DNA from: Muribaculaceae bacterium
GTDB lineage: Bacteria > Bacteroidota > Bacteroidia > Bacteroidales > Muribaculaceae
Length of the DNA: 11,929 nucleotides
Direction of reading: 5' to 3'
Assembly (NCBI GenBank): GCA_021443235.1
Contig: JABUUJ010000020.1
Coordinates: 24,622-36,550 of the forward strand
The number at the start of each line of letters is the position of its first letter. Position 1 is the stretch's first letter. Below, one piece after another: positions 5,235 to 11,929 of the stretch. The notes under the pieces are model-generated. The model searched no databases. It was not told the origin of the DNA and worked only from the letters and a program-made list of their open reading frames with translations. The translations under genes were made by a program, and so were the position numbers.

Positions 5235-8072
5235 TTACTCGGGCATCATGATTACCTCGATGTGAGTGCTTTTCTTCAGAAGGAAGTCCTTGGCAAAGGC
5301 GCTTATCTTGGCAGGTGTCTGAGCCTCAACACACTCGCGATAGCCAGTGTGCGCGTCGTAGCCCGACTCAACATAGCTGCCGATAACACTCAGCCAATAC
5401 TGGTTCTCCTTGATGTTGGTGTCATAGTCCTTGACCATAAGCTCCTGTATCTCCTTCATAGTTACCGGGTCGATAGTCTCGCAAGCGGCCTTCACCTCAT
5501 CGCGCATAATCTGAAGTGCCTGATCCTTGAACTCGGGCTTGAACGGGCAATATCCCATAATGCCGGTCATAACCATGTCGCCATACTGGCTCTGGCTGCC
5601 GCCTGCTCCTGCCGAGTAAGCAGCTCCAGCGTCCTCGCGAATCTTCTGCAGGTAAACCTTGTCGATTACCTGTCCAAGCATGTCGACCTGGATGCCCTGC
5701 TCCATGTTGCGCTCGCCCTTCTCAAAGACGCCCCACCACATGCGGCAGTTGGCCTTGGGAGTTTCCATCTTACGGGTGAATGCGTTCACCACGTCGTGGC
5801 TGGGACGCTCGGTTACGTTCTTGTAGTTCTCCTTGGGGGCTTTGGGGTTGCTGGGCAGGATGGCGATATACTGGCAGATATACTTGCGTATGCTGTCGTT
5901 GTCGAAGTTGCCAATGAAGTAGAACGTGAAGTCGGCGGCATTGGCAGTGCGCTCCTTGGCAATCTGCAGTATGCGGTCATAGTTCACATCCTTCAGGTCG
6001 GCATACTCAAGGGGCTTCTCACGCCAGTTGTGATTGTTCAGGGTCACATCGCACGAGTCGCTGAACGCTGTCTCGGGCTTGAGGCCACGGTCTTTGTAAA
6101 CGGTCTCGACCTGGCCCATGAGCATACCGAACATCTTCTCGTCCTTGCGCATGTCGGTCATGCGCAGATAGGCGAGCTGGAACATTGTCTCAAGGTCCTT
6201 AACGGTCGACTTGCCGTTGAGCATCTCATAGCTGGTCGACATCGACAGCTGCGCGCTGGCCTGCTTGCCGGCAAGGGCCTTCTCAAGCTCGGTAGCGTCA
6301 AACTCGCCCAACCCGCTGCACATGCAAGCGTAGTCAAACATCGCGAGGTTGCTGTAATCGGCTTTGCCATAGAGCGACTGACCACCCTTTGAACGGGCAC
6401 GCATCAGCACCTCGTTCTCCTTGAGATCGGTCTTCTTCAGCACCACCTTGGCGCCGTTGCTCAGCTCAAGCTCGGTGTAGCCAAACTTGTCGCCAGCCTT
6501 CTCCTTGACAATCTTGCCGGGAGCGGGCAGGTTGGAGATGAGCGGCTCGTTTTTCACATTGTCAACATAGGCCTCTACCTGTGCGCTCATGCCAGCAGTA
6601 ACTGCCGCCTTAAGTGCATCGGCAGCGGGAATCTCAACGCCCTCTTTGTCGGGGTTGAAGTTCAGCACAACGATGTTCTTGCCCTCGGCATTCATGCACT
6701 GGGGCAGATACTGGTTGATGAGCTCAACGGGCAGGTTGGGGGCAAGCTGCTTCATGATCTCATACTCTTCCTCTATCGAGGGAATGGGCTCGTTAACAAG
6801 ATAGTGTGCCGCATAACTGCGACCATAACGCTCGTTGGTAATCTTGTTACGCTCGTTGTAGGTCTTCTCAAGCCGGCTCATATACTCCTCACGCGCACGG
6901 AAATACTCGGTGCCGGTGAAACCGTGCTTGAGCGCACGCTGTATCTCGGTGATAGCGGCGGTAACTGCCTGGGCTGTCATGCCGGGCTTGGGCAGGATGC
7001 CACAGTCAACAGCGCCTTTGGTCTTGGCAAAAAGATACTGGCCGTCGCTCACCGAGGCCTGCAGGAATGGACAGTCGGCCTCCTGTGCCTTCTCGGCAAG
7101 ACGCTGGTTGAGCATTGCGCTCATCATCTCGTTGGCATAGTTCTGAATCATATACATCATGTTCGACCTGTCGGCAAAGGGGAAGATCTCGTGCTTGAAC
7201 ATCACCTCTACAATGGTGTAGGGCTGCTCTTTGTCTTTCTCAACTACCACAATCATGTCGTCATTGTCGGGAACGGCAATGTCCTCTACCTTGGCAGCAT
7301 CGGCAGCAGGCGCGGGAACCGAGCCAAAATACTCCTTAATCTTTCCCTCTATGTAGTCAACATCAATGTCACCAACAACCACAATAGCTTGATTGTCGGG
7401 GCGATACCACTTGTGGTAGTAGTCGCGAATCTCGTTGTACTTGAAGTTGTCGATTACGCTGAGCAAACCAATGGGCATGCGCAGGCCATACTTCGAGCCG
7501 GGATACAGCTTCTCAAGGCAGTTGTTGAGCATGCGCTGCTGGGCGCTACTGCGCAGACGCCACTCCTCATGGATCACGCCACGCTCTTTGTCAATCTCAT
7601 TGTCCTGAAGAAGCAGACCGCTTCCCCAGTCCTTGAGAATGAGAAGGCATGAGTCGAGGGCGCTCTGACGGGTCGAGGGCACATCGTTGATGTTGTAAAC
7701 CGTCTGGTCAACGCTGGTATAAGCGTTCAGGTCGCGACCAAACTCCACGCCCAGCGAGCGGCAGTAGTCAATCACACCGTTGCTCTTGTCGCCAGGATAG
7801 TTTTGTGTGCCGTTAAACGCCATGTGCTCAAGGAAATGAGCCAAACCACGCTGGCTCTCTTCCTCCTGAAGCGAGCCCACGCGCTGAGCAATGTAGAAGT
7901 TCACGCGCTTCTCGGGATAACCATTGTTGCGCACATAATAAGTGAGTCCGTTGGGCAACTTGCCTATGCGCACGGCCTTATCAACGGGGATAGGCGGCAT
8001 CTGAGGCATCTGTGCCAAAGCTGTGCCCGATACAAGCATCAAGGCAGCAACCAATAAATGTTTAAACTTCAT
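5235..8072 (-). CDS. Periplasmic M16 family zinc metallopeptidase (insulinase/pitrilysin type)
   Basis: A 945-residue exported M16 peptidase. Residues 1-20 (MKFKHLLVAALMLVSGTALA) form a signal peptide with cleavage before QMPQ; there is no lipobox Cys, so a soluble periplasmic location is inferred. HFLEH (79-83) is the inverted zinc site of M16, with Glu82 as the probable catalytic base. ERGVIHEE (163-170) supplies the third zinc ligand, probably Glu170 by comparison with pitrilysin. GLAHFLEHMAFNGTQNYPG and the following VEFGRDLNAYTS (109-120) are typical. A second, degenerate M16 unit fills about 530-945, and IREDAGAAYS (811-820) provides the conserved Arg/Tyr pair. The full two-half length of about 940 residues is usual for Bacteroidetes members. 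The family degrades peptides inside a closed clam-shell chamber; the substrate here is unknown. Monocistronic, with its own terminator. No clear promoter: TTTG at plus 8135-8138 has only an off-consensus -7 beyond it. Confidence 0.96.
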   Translation of the reverse strand: MKFKHLLVAALMLVSGTALAQMPQMPPIPVDKAVRIGKLPNGLTYYVRNNGYPEKRVNFYIAQRVGSLQEEESQRGLAHFLEHMAFNGTQNYPGDKSNGVIDYCRSLGVEFGRDLNAYTSVDQTVYNINDVPSTRQSALDSCLLILKDWGSGLLLQDNEIDKERGVIHEEWRLRSSAQQRMLNNCLEKLYPGSKYGLRMPIGLLSVIDNFKYNEIRDYYHKWYRPDNQAIVVVGDIDVDYIEGKIKEYFGSVPAPAADAAKVEDIAVPDNDDMIVVVEKDKEQPYTIVEVMFKHEIFPFADRSNMMYMIQNYANEMMSAMLNQRLAEKAQEADCPFLQASVSDGQYLFAKTKGAVDCGILPKPGMTAQAVTAAITEIQRALKHGFTGTEYFRAREEYMSRLEKTYNERNKITNERYGRSYAAHYLVNEPIPSIEEEYEIMKQLAPNLPVELINQYLPQCMNAEGKNIVVLNFNPDKEGVEIPAADALKAAVTAGMSAQVEAYVDNVKNEPLISNLPAPGKIVKEKAGDKFGYTELELSNGAKVVLKKTDLKENEVLMRARSKGGQSLYGKADYSNLAMFDYACMCSGLGEFDATELEKALAGKQASAQLSMSTSYEMLNGKSTVKDLETMFQLAYLRMTDMRKDEKMFGMLMGQVETVYKDRGLKPETAFSDSCDVTLNNHNWREKPLEYADLKDVNYDRILQIAKERTANAADFTFYFIGNFDNDSIRKYICQYIAILPSNPKAPKENYKNVTERPSHDVVNAFTRKMETPKANCRMWWGVFEKGERNMEQGIQVDMLGQVIDKVYLQKIREDAGAAYSAGAGGSQSQYGDMVMTGIMGYCPFKPEFKDQALQIMRDEVKAACETIDPVTMKEIQELMVKDYDTNIKENQYWLSVIGSYVESGYDAHTGYRECVEAQTPAKISAFAKDFLLKKSTHIEVIMMPE

Positions 8073-8135
8073 AGTAGTTTTGTTTAATAAAATATATACT
8101 GTATTTAAATTTTACACTTTGCGCGTTCCGCATCC

Positions 8136-8184
8136 AAAAAGACCTAAGAATCTTCCAACAGATTGTGGACCAAACGGTCTTTTT
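8136..8184. other. Inverted repeat with two competing pairings upstream of the M16 gene
   Basis: AAAAAGACC (8136-8144) and GGTCTTTTT (8176-8184) are perfect 9-bp arms around a 31-nt loop. A nested GACC (8168-8171) can instead pair with GGTC (8176-8179) across 4 nt, so the two pairings exclude each other. The longer one has a T-run on both strands. It lies 64 bp upstream of the M16 start. A terminator or attenuator is possible; nothing shows that it is transcribed. Confidence 0.4.
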
Positions 8185-8270
8185 CTATTCAAGAAAACAA
8201 AATTAATACTTTCTACCCTATTAGACGCAAAAATCGTGCCAAAAGTTTCATCTCAACCCCAAAAAACATG

Positions 8271-8371
8271 TTAACACCCCCATTTTCCCCAAAAAATCCA
8301 CACCCACACCCCACCACAATCCCCCTCACAAAGGCTCCAACTCTCCCACAATCCCCCACTCATACCCACCC
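8271..8371 (-). other. C-rich, nearly G-free tract with a G-quadruplex motif on the minus strand
   Basis: Only about two Gs occur on the plus strand in roughly 100 bases. On the minus strand 8345-8371 reads G3-N1-G3-N7-G5-N5-G3, which satisfies the usual four-tract quadruplex pattern. No gene is supported here. The tract lies between the amylase terminator and the M16 start. Confidence 0.55.
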
Positions 8372-8404
8372 ATTGCGAAAATTTCGTTGCGAAAATTTCG
8401 CAAT
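8372..8404. repeat. Tandem 14-mer forming a near-perfect 33-bp hairpin
   Basis: TTGCGAAAATTTCG occurs twice without a gap (8373-8386 and 8387-8400). With the flanks ATT and CAAT the whole stretch is an inverted repeat: 15-bp arms 8372-8386 and 8390-8404 with one mismatch around a 3-bp centre. It lies just beyond the T-run of the amylase terminator. Confidence 0.8.
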
Positions 8405-8448
8405 AAAAAAAGTGGTAACCACTCCAGCATCGAGATCAATTACCACTT
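8405..8448 (-). terminator. Intrinsic terminator of the alpha-amylase gene
   Basis: AAGTGGTAA (8410-8418) pairs with TTACCACTT (8440-8448), a 9-bp stem with a 21-nt loop. On the minus strand the stem is followed by a run of Ts (plus 8405-8409). It lies about 45 bp past the amylase stop. A second ACCACT at 8418-8423 offers an alternative partner for the 5' arm. Confidence 0.75.
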
Positions 8449-8464
8449 ATTCTTTTAACCCTGT

Positions 8465-8488
8465 TCCCTCTTTAGGGGGCTGGGGGGG
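8465..8488 (+). repeat. G-rich repeat box, copy 2
   Basis: A CCCTCTTTAGGGGG core followed by CT and seven Gs, the same family as the boxes at 1302-1327 and 11831-11856. It lies in the 3' trailer of the amylase gene, antisense to it, and abuts the heptamer repeat directly. Confidence 0.8.
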
Positions 8489-8508
8489 TAGCCATTAGCC
8501 ATTAGCCA
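8489..8508 (-). repeat. Heptamer repeat at the amylase stop codon
   Basis: On the minus strand this is a partial unit TGG, two full CTAATGG units and a partial CTA, 20 bp in all. It overlaps the last codons (Ala-Asn-Gly) and the TAA of the amylase gene. It is the same unit and gene-relative orientation as the array after the GH3 gene. Confidence 0.85.
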
Positions 8509-9943
8509 ACAATATATAGGTGGTTGCCGCCTTGCAGACACCTTTTAGGCGACCGTTCTCAACCACGAAGGGCTGCTTGTAAACCACGTCAAGGTACTCG
8601 CCATCGGGCAGCGCGGTCTTGAGGTCGAGCGAGCGAGCCTTGCTGGCAAGGTTAATCACTGCGGCACCCTTGTTGCCACGGTTAACCAGCAGTACCTCGC
8701 CACTTTCGCTCTGCTGCAGGTCCTCAACCATACCACACATCCGGGAGCGGAACTTGTTCACTGCCACCACCTCGGGGTGGAAATACTCGTCGTTGCCGGC
8801 CTCGCCAAGCACATTTTTGCCCCAGAAGTTCTCGCGGGTCGAACCTGCCGGGCGACTGAAAAACAGTGGATTGCCATTCTGGCGGGCAGTAATCAACACC
8901 CAGCCACAGCGTATCATCTCGTCGGGTATCGACGCACTCTCGTTGGCGTTGCAATAGGTGTCGTGGCTCTCTACCCATGTGGTAAGATGCTCGGGCGCAA
9001 TCGAGTGGTGCCAGCTGGCAAGATCTATGCCCTTGGCGCTGTGTTTCTCGAGCGCGTTGCGCAGATTCCAGCCATAGCCCGACGCGGTCATGCCGAAATA
9101 CTTGGCATACTCCTTCTCGGGAACAGTGCGGTCCTGAAGCACTTCGCCATAGATAAACAGGCTGTCGGCAGGCAACGCAAGCCGCACACCACGCACACTC
9201 TTAAAGCCTAACGCCACATCCCAGAAATCGTTGGCTTTCACTCCTTTTGCCCTGTCGACTGGGTCGCTGGGCACGCCAATGTGCTTGGCGGTGTCATAAC
9301 GGAAACCCCTCACGCCCATCGCCAGCAACTCGTTCACAAAGTTCATGTAATAGGCCTGCATTTTGGGATTCTCGGTGTTAACATCGGGAAGGCCGCCACA
9401 TCCTTGCAGCGTGCACTGGTAGCGGTCGTTATAGTCTTTCACTGGCTCAAGGCCTTTGCTGTGGAACATTTTCTTGCGGCCGCCCACCGCCTTGTAGTAG
9501 TCGGGCGACACAGCGTTGATGTCAAATGCCACATGGTTGGGCAGCACGTCAATGATTATCTTGATGCCATATTTGTTGGCCTCGTTGATGGCTTCTTGCA
9601 GTTGTTCCTTGGTACCCACAATGTAATTACCTATCTTCCAGTCGAGTGGCTGATAATAAAACCACCAGCCTTCGGGCTCGCCATTGTCGGCACGCTTGCC
9701 CCAAATTGCCTTGCTGGTGCCCTCGGGATGCCAGCAGTGCTGCACAGGCGAGGTCTGGACAATGGTATATCCCGCCTCGGCAATCTGCCTCATGTTCTTG
9801 GTGATTGTGGGGAAGTTCCAACTCCATGCATGCAAGATGATGTCGGTGTTGGTGGCTTTGGGGTCATGGGTCACACGATCAATAGCGCTCACGGGCATCA
9901 GCATAAATGCCACCGCGGCAAGTGTAAGTAAACGCTTATACAT
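8495..9943 (-). CDS. Exported alpha-amylase, GH13 subfamily 28 type (AmyE-like)
   Basis: A 482-residue exported alpha-amylase that hydrolyses internal alpha-1,4 bonds of starch or glycogen-like glucans. MYKRLLTLAAVAFMLMPVSA (1-20) is a signal peptide without lipobox. The protein follows the Bacillus subtilis AmyE pattern closely: ILHAWSWNFPTITKNMRQI (36-54), AGYTIVQTSPVQ (57-68), region I IDVLPNHVAF (131-140), region II GFRYDTAKH (213-221, nucleophile Asp217), region III YGEVLQD (265-271, acid/base Glu267), region IV WVESHDTY (323-330, Asp328) and PLFFSRPAG (359-367). All three catalytic acids are present. A short C-terminal beta domain (about 410-480) ends the protein, with LPDGEY at 445-450 as in AmyE. 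No starch-binding module or sus partner is next to it. The final residues Ala-Asn-Gly and the stop are encoded by the heptamer repeat, so the natural C-terminus may have been replaced by a repeat-derived one. Confidence 0.95.
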   Translation of the reverse strand: MYKRLLTLAAVAFMLMPVSAIDRVTHDPKATNTDIILHAWSWNFPTITKNMRQIAEAGYTIVQTSPVQHCWHPEGTSKAIWGKRADNGEPEGWWFYYQPLDWKIGNYIVGTKEQLQEAINEANKYGIKIIIDVLPNHVAFDINAVSPDYYKAVGGRKKMFHSKGLEPVKDYNDRYQCTLQGCGGLPDVNTENPKMQAYYMNFVNELLAMGVRGFRYDTAKHIGVPSDPVDRAKGVKANDFWDVALGFKSVRGVRLALPADSLFIYGEVLQDRTVPEKEYAKYFGMTASGYGWNLRNALEKHSAKGIDLASWHHSIAPEHLTTWVESHDTYCNANESASIPDEMIRCGWVLITARQNGNPLFFSRPAGSTRENFWGKNVLGEAGNDEYFHPEVVAVNKFRSRMCGMVEDLQQSESGEVLLVNRGNKGAAVINLASKARSLDLKTALPDGEYLDVVYKQPFVVENGRLKGVCKAATTYILLANG

Positions 9944-9967
9944 AATGAGTCAATTAAATATTTTCCA

Positions 9968-9999
9968 CAAATTTAGAACTTTTTTCTATATATATCAAA
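9968..9999 (-). promoter_or_regulatory. Probable promoter of the alpha-amylase gene
   Basis: On the minus strand TAAATTTG (plus 9968-9975) matches TAnnTTTG and TTTG (plus 9996-9999) lies 20 bp upstream, a full Bacteroidetes promoter. The -7 box is 24 bp from the ATG, so the leader is short (about 18 nt). Confidence 0.7.
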
Positions 10000-10008
10000 T
10001 TTTATGCG

Positions 10009-10016
10009 TAACTTTA
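10009..10016 (+). promoter_or_regulatory. Possible -7 box of the nucleoside kinase gene
   Basis: TAACTTTA departs from TAnnTTTG only in the last base and is preceded by a very AT-rich stretch, but no TTTG is found at the right spacing. It sits about 70 bp before the chosen start and supports starting translation at 10088 rather than 10004. Weak. Confidence 0.25.
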
Positions 10017-10087
10017 TGCCCCGCAATCATGATATTTGGACGCAACCCAATAATCGTGGCCTTAACGGCATAAAAATATATCTCCTC

Positions 10088-11743
10088 ATGGATAACGATC
10101 TGAAAATATTTTGCACCAACACGGGCGAATACATCGACTGCGCAGGCGGAGAAACCCTGCAACATGTCTATGAACGCATCAAGGACCGAATAGGATTCAA
10201 CCCCATCTCGGTTCTCGTCAACAACCGAGACAAGCACATCACCTACCCTCTTTACGGACCTAAACACGTGCAGTTCCTCGACCGAAACAGCACCCAAGGA
10301 CGACGAGCCTACATTCGCTCGCTATGCATGGTGCTCTACAAGGCTGTCACCGACCTGCTCCCTGGCAAGCGTCTCATCGTGCAACACTCCATCGGAAAAG
10401 GATATTTCTGCACCTTCAAGCACAACCATGCCGCCGTCGAGGGAACTACAATCAAGACCATAAAGACGCGAATGAAGGAGATTGTTGCCGAAGACCTGCC
10501 CTTTGTAAGATACGAACGTCCCACCAAGGAACTCATCGAGATGTTCCGACAGCAAGGTCTTAACGACAAAGTGCGACTGCTCGCACACTCCACTGCAATC
10601 TACACAGTGTATTACCAGCTGGGAACGCTCATCGACAGCTTCCACGGACCGCTCGCCCCTTCTACAGGACACCTCTCAACTTTCGACCTCGTGCCCTATA
10701 AGGACGGAATGCTGCTGCTCGGGCCCGACCCCGACAACCCCACTGTGCCAGCCAAGGCCGGAAAACACGAGAAAATCTACAACGCTTTCCTTGAAGGCAA
10801 GACTTTCAACGCCATCAACAGCGTGAGCGACGTGAGCGAACTCAACTGCGCGATTCTCAACAAGCAGGCAACGCAGATTATCGACGTCGCCGAAACGCTT
10901 CACTCACAGACTCTCAGTAACATAGCCAGCGAGATAGCACGACGATTCAAGAAAGGCGGCGCTCGCATGATTCTCATCGCCGGACCATCGGCCTCGGGCA
11001 AGACCACAACAACACGACGCCTTGCAACACACCTCAAAACAAAGTTCCTCAAGCCAAAAATGATATCGCTCGACAACTATGCCGTGCCACGTGTCGAAAC
11101 TCCGCTTGACGAAAACGGTGAATGGGACTTCGAAAATATCAACGCCGTTGACCGTCAACTATTTAACCGAGACATGGCCGAACTACTTGCCGGCAAAGAG
11201 GTCAAAATGCCAACCTTCAACTTCGAGACCGGTTGCCGTGAATATCGCGGCGATGTCATGAAACTTGAGCCCGACGACATAGTCCTCCTCGAAGGCCTAC
11301 ATTGCCTTAACCCAGAACTCACCGAATTTATCCCCGAAGAGCAGAAATTCCGCATCTACATCTCGGTGCTCACTACTCTCAACATCGACGACCACAACTG
11401 GATATCTACTAGCGACTGCCGACTACTCAGGCGCATCATGCGCGACCACAAAACACGCGGCTTCAGCGCCAAGGAAACAATCGAGCGATGGCCCAGCGTG
11501 CGCAAAGGCGAGGAAAAATGGATCTTCCCGTTCCAGGAAAATGCCGACGCTATTTTCAACTCAAGCATAATTTGCGAACTCGCGGTAATGAAAAACTACG
11601 CGCTGCCTATCCTTGAGCAAGTGCCACCCAACATGCCCGAGCACAGCGAAGCGCACCGGCTCCTCACCTTCATCAAAAGCTTCTACCCCATCGACAGCAA
11701 GGAAGTCCCACGCACCTCAGTCCTCCGCGACTACCTCATCTAA
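10088..11743 (+). CDS. Nucleoside kinase (uridine-kinase-like) with ThrRS-like N-terminal region
   Basis: A 551-residue cytoplasmic kinase of the PRK/uridine kinase fold, probably phosphorylating a nucleoside such as uridine or cytidine with ATP or GTP. The frame is open from ATG 10004, but I chose ATG 10088 because MDNDLKIFCTNTGEYIDCAGG begins the TGS-like beta-grasp unit expected at the N-terminus, while the 28 residues before it look non-coding. Residues 1 to about 65 are TGS-like. About 65-200 (QHSIGKGYFC, HSTAIYTVYYQLG) resemble the second additional domain of threonyl-tRNA synthetase. The kinase domain starts with Walker A GPSASGKT (299-306), then SLDNYAV (327-333) with the probable catalytic Asp329, DIVLLEGLHCLNP (397-409), and RRIMRDHKTRGFSAKET (448-464) of the lid. 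This three-part build is common in Bacteroidetes and Firmicutes and is usually annotated uridine kinase or nucleoside kinase. The true substrate and the role of the N-terminal part are not known to me. Divergent from the amylase gene. Confidence 0.9.
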   Translation: MDNDLKIFCTNTGEYIDCAGGETLQHVYERIKDRIGFNPISVLVNNRDKHITYPLYGPKHVQFLDRNSTQGRRAYIRSLCMVLYKAVTDLLPGKRLIVQHSIGKGYFCTFKHNHAAVEGTTIKTIKTRMKEIVAEDLPFVRYERPTKELIEMFRQQGLNDKVRLLAHSTAIYTVYYQLGTLIDSFHGPLAPSTGHLSTFDLVPYKDGMLLLGPDPDNPTVPAKAGKHEKIYNAFLEGKTFNAINSVSDVSELNCAILNKQATQIIDVAETLHSQTLSNIASEIARRFKKGGARMILIAGPSASGKTTTTRRLATHLKTKFLKPKMISLDNYAVPRVETPLDENGEWDFENINAVDRQLFNRDMAELLAGKEVKMPTFNFETGCREYRGDVMKLEPDDIVLLEGLHCLNPELTEFIPEEQKFRIYISVLTTLNIDDHNWISTSDCRLLRRIMRDHKTRGFSAKETIERWPSVRKGEEKWIFPFQENADAIFNSSIICELAVMKNYALPILEQVPPNMPEHSEAHRLLTFIKSFYPIDSKEVPRTSVLRDYLI

Positions 11744-11769
11744 AATAACCCACACTCACAATACATTAA

Positions 11770-11795
11770 TAGAGACGTGATGAATCACGTCTCTA
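11770..11795. repeat. 26-bp palindrome TAGAGACGTGAT-GA-ATCACGTCTCTA
   Basis: Perfect 12-bp arms (11770-11781 and 11784-11795) flank a 2-bp centre, 26 bp after the nucleoside kinase stop. There is no T-run after it, so it is not a standard terminator. The GAGACGT...ACGTCTC style resembles short palindromic repeats scattered in many bacterial genomes; that likeness is from memory. Confidence 0.8.
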
Positions 11796-11830
11796 CTGCC
11801 CTTGTTATCTGTCCGATGTCTAAATCCTTG

Positions 11831-11856
11831 CTCCCCATTTAGGGGGCTGGGGGGCT
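11831..11856 (+). repeat. G-rich repeat box, copy 3
   Basis: A 26-bp copy with the CCCCATTTAGGGGG core, CT and six Gs; two mismatches to the copy at 1302-1327. It lies in the gap after the nucleoside kinase gene, the only copy of the three that neither overlaps a gene nor adjoins another repeat. Confidence 0.85.
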
Positions 11857-11873
11857 TTGCAGTGTTGCGTCAT

Positions 11874-11908
11874 AAAAAAAGAGCGGCGGGCCTGGGGCTC
11901 GTCGCTCT
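11874..11908 (-). terminator. Intrinsic terminator for a minus-strand gene beyond the right edge
   Basis: AGAGCGGCG (11880-11888) pairs with CGTCGCTCT (11900-11908), nine pairs including one G-U. On the minus strand the stem is followed by Ts (plus 11874-11879). This implies that a gene on the minus strand ends just right of the window. No coding frame can be assigned to the last 20 bases. Confidence 0.6.
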
Positions 11909-11929
11909 GGGTAGGGGGCGGTTACCTAC

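Noticed and set aside
5184..6392. A 402-codon open frame on the plus strand
   Set aside because: It lies wholly antisense to the M16 gene, which has clear family motifs throughout. The frame is open because of codon bias in the real gene, and its start lies in the TTGAC repeat.
8163..8498. Small open frame of 111 codons in the amylase-M16 gap
   Set aside because: It runs through the G-free tract, the hairpins and the repeat box, giving a low-complexity Pro/Thr/His peptide with no sign of a real protein.
10004..10087. N-terminal extension of the nucleoside kinase (28 residues)
   Set aside because: It has no likeness to the TGS unit that follows and overlaps a possible -7 box. The start at 10088 fits the domain boundary better.

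Overview
The window reads as Bacteroidales chromosome, perhaps Muribaculaceae or Prevotellaceae. The family-level guess is inference. The grounds are: promoter -7 boxes of the Bacteroidetes form TAnnTTTG with a TTG/TTTG about 20 bp upstream (before the deoxynucleoside kinase pair and the amylase, and a -7 box alone before recA); no Shine-Dalgarno-like sites but A-rich leaders; GC-rich coding sequence between AT-rich gaps; and gene types common in gut Bacteroidales (exported GH3, AmyE-type GH13, two-domain periplasmic M16 peptidase, nucleoside kinase with a ThrRS-like N-terminus).

Layout, left to right. (1) 2-1165 (+): C-terminal part of a GH3 glycosidase cut by the window edge, followed at once by a heptamer repeat array. 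(2) 1246-2403 (+): an unrecognised exported protein whose signal peptide is partly encoded by a G-rich repeat box. (3) recA, 2573-3628 (+), ending in TTGAC hexamers and a two-way terminator shared with (4) a tandem pair of paralogous deoxynucleoside kinases on the minus strand (3718-4946). (5) A large M16 zinc peptidase, 5235-8072 (-), also followed by TTGAC hexamers and then a terminator. (6) A 422-bp gap (8073-8494) with an inverted repeat, a C-rich G-depleted tract with a G-quadruplex motif on the minus strand, a strong hairpin, an intrinsic terminator and two repeat families. (7) An AmyE-like alpha-amylase, 8495-9943 (-), whose last codons and stop lie in the heptamer repeat. (8) A divergent nucleoside kinase, 10088-11743 (+). 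(9) A right-hand gap with a 26-bp palindrome, a third G-rich box and a terminator for a minus-strand gene beyond the edge.

Themes: glycan use (GH3, GH13), nucleoside salvage (two deoxynucleoside kinases and a uridine-kinase-like enzyme), DNA repair (recA) and periplasmic proteolysis (M16). The genes themselves are ordinary. No CRISPR, transposase, phage gene, tRNA or rRNA was seen. The unusual content is a set of small repeats placed at gene ends: a 7-bp CTAATGG array at two stops, 6-bp NNTGAC arrays directly after two other stops, three copies of a 26-bp CCCTTTAGGGGG-type box (one inside a reading frame), and a 26-bp palindrome. Four of the seven complete or 3'-complete genes end in a short tandem repeat.
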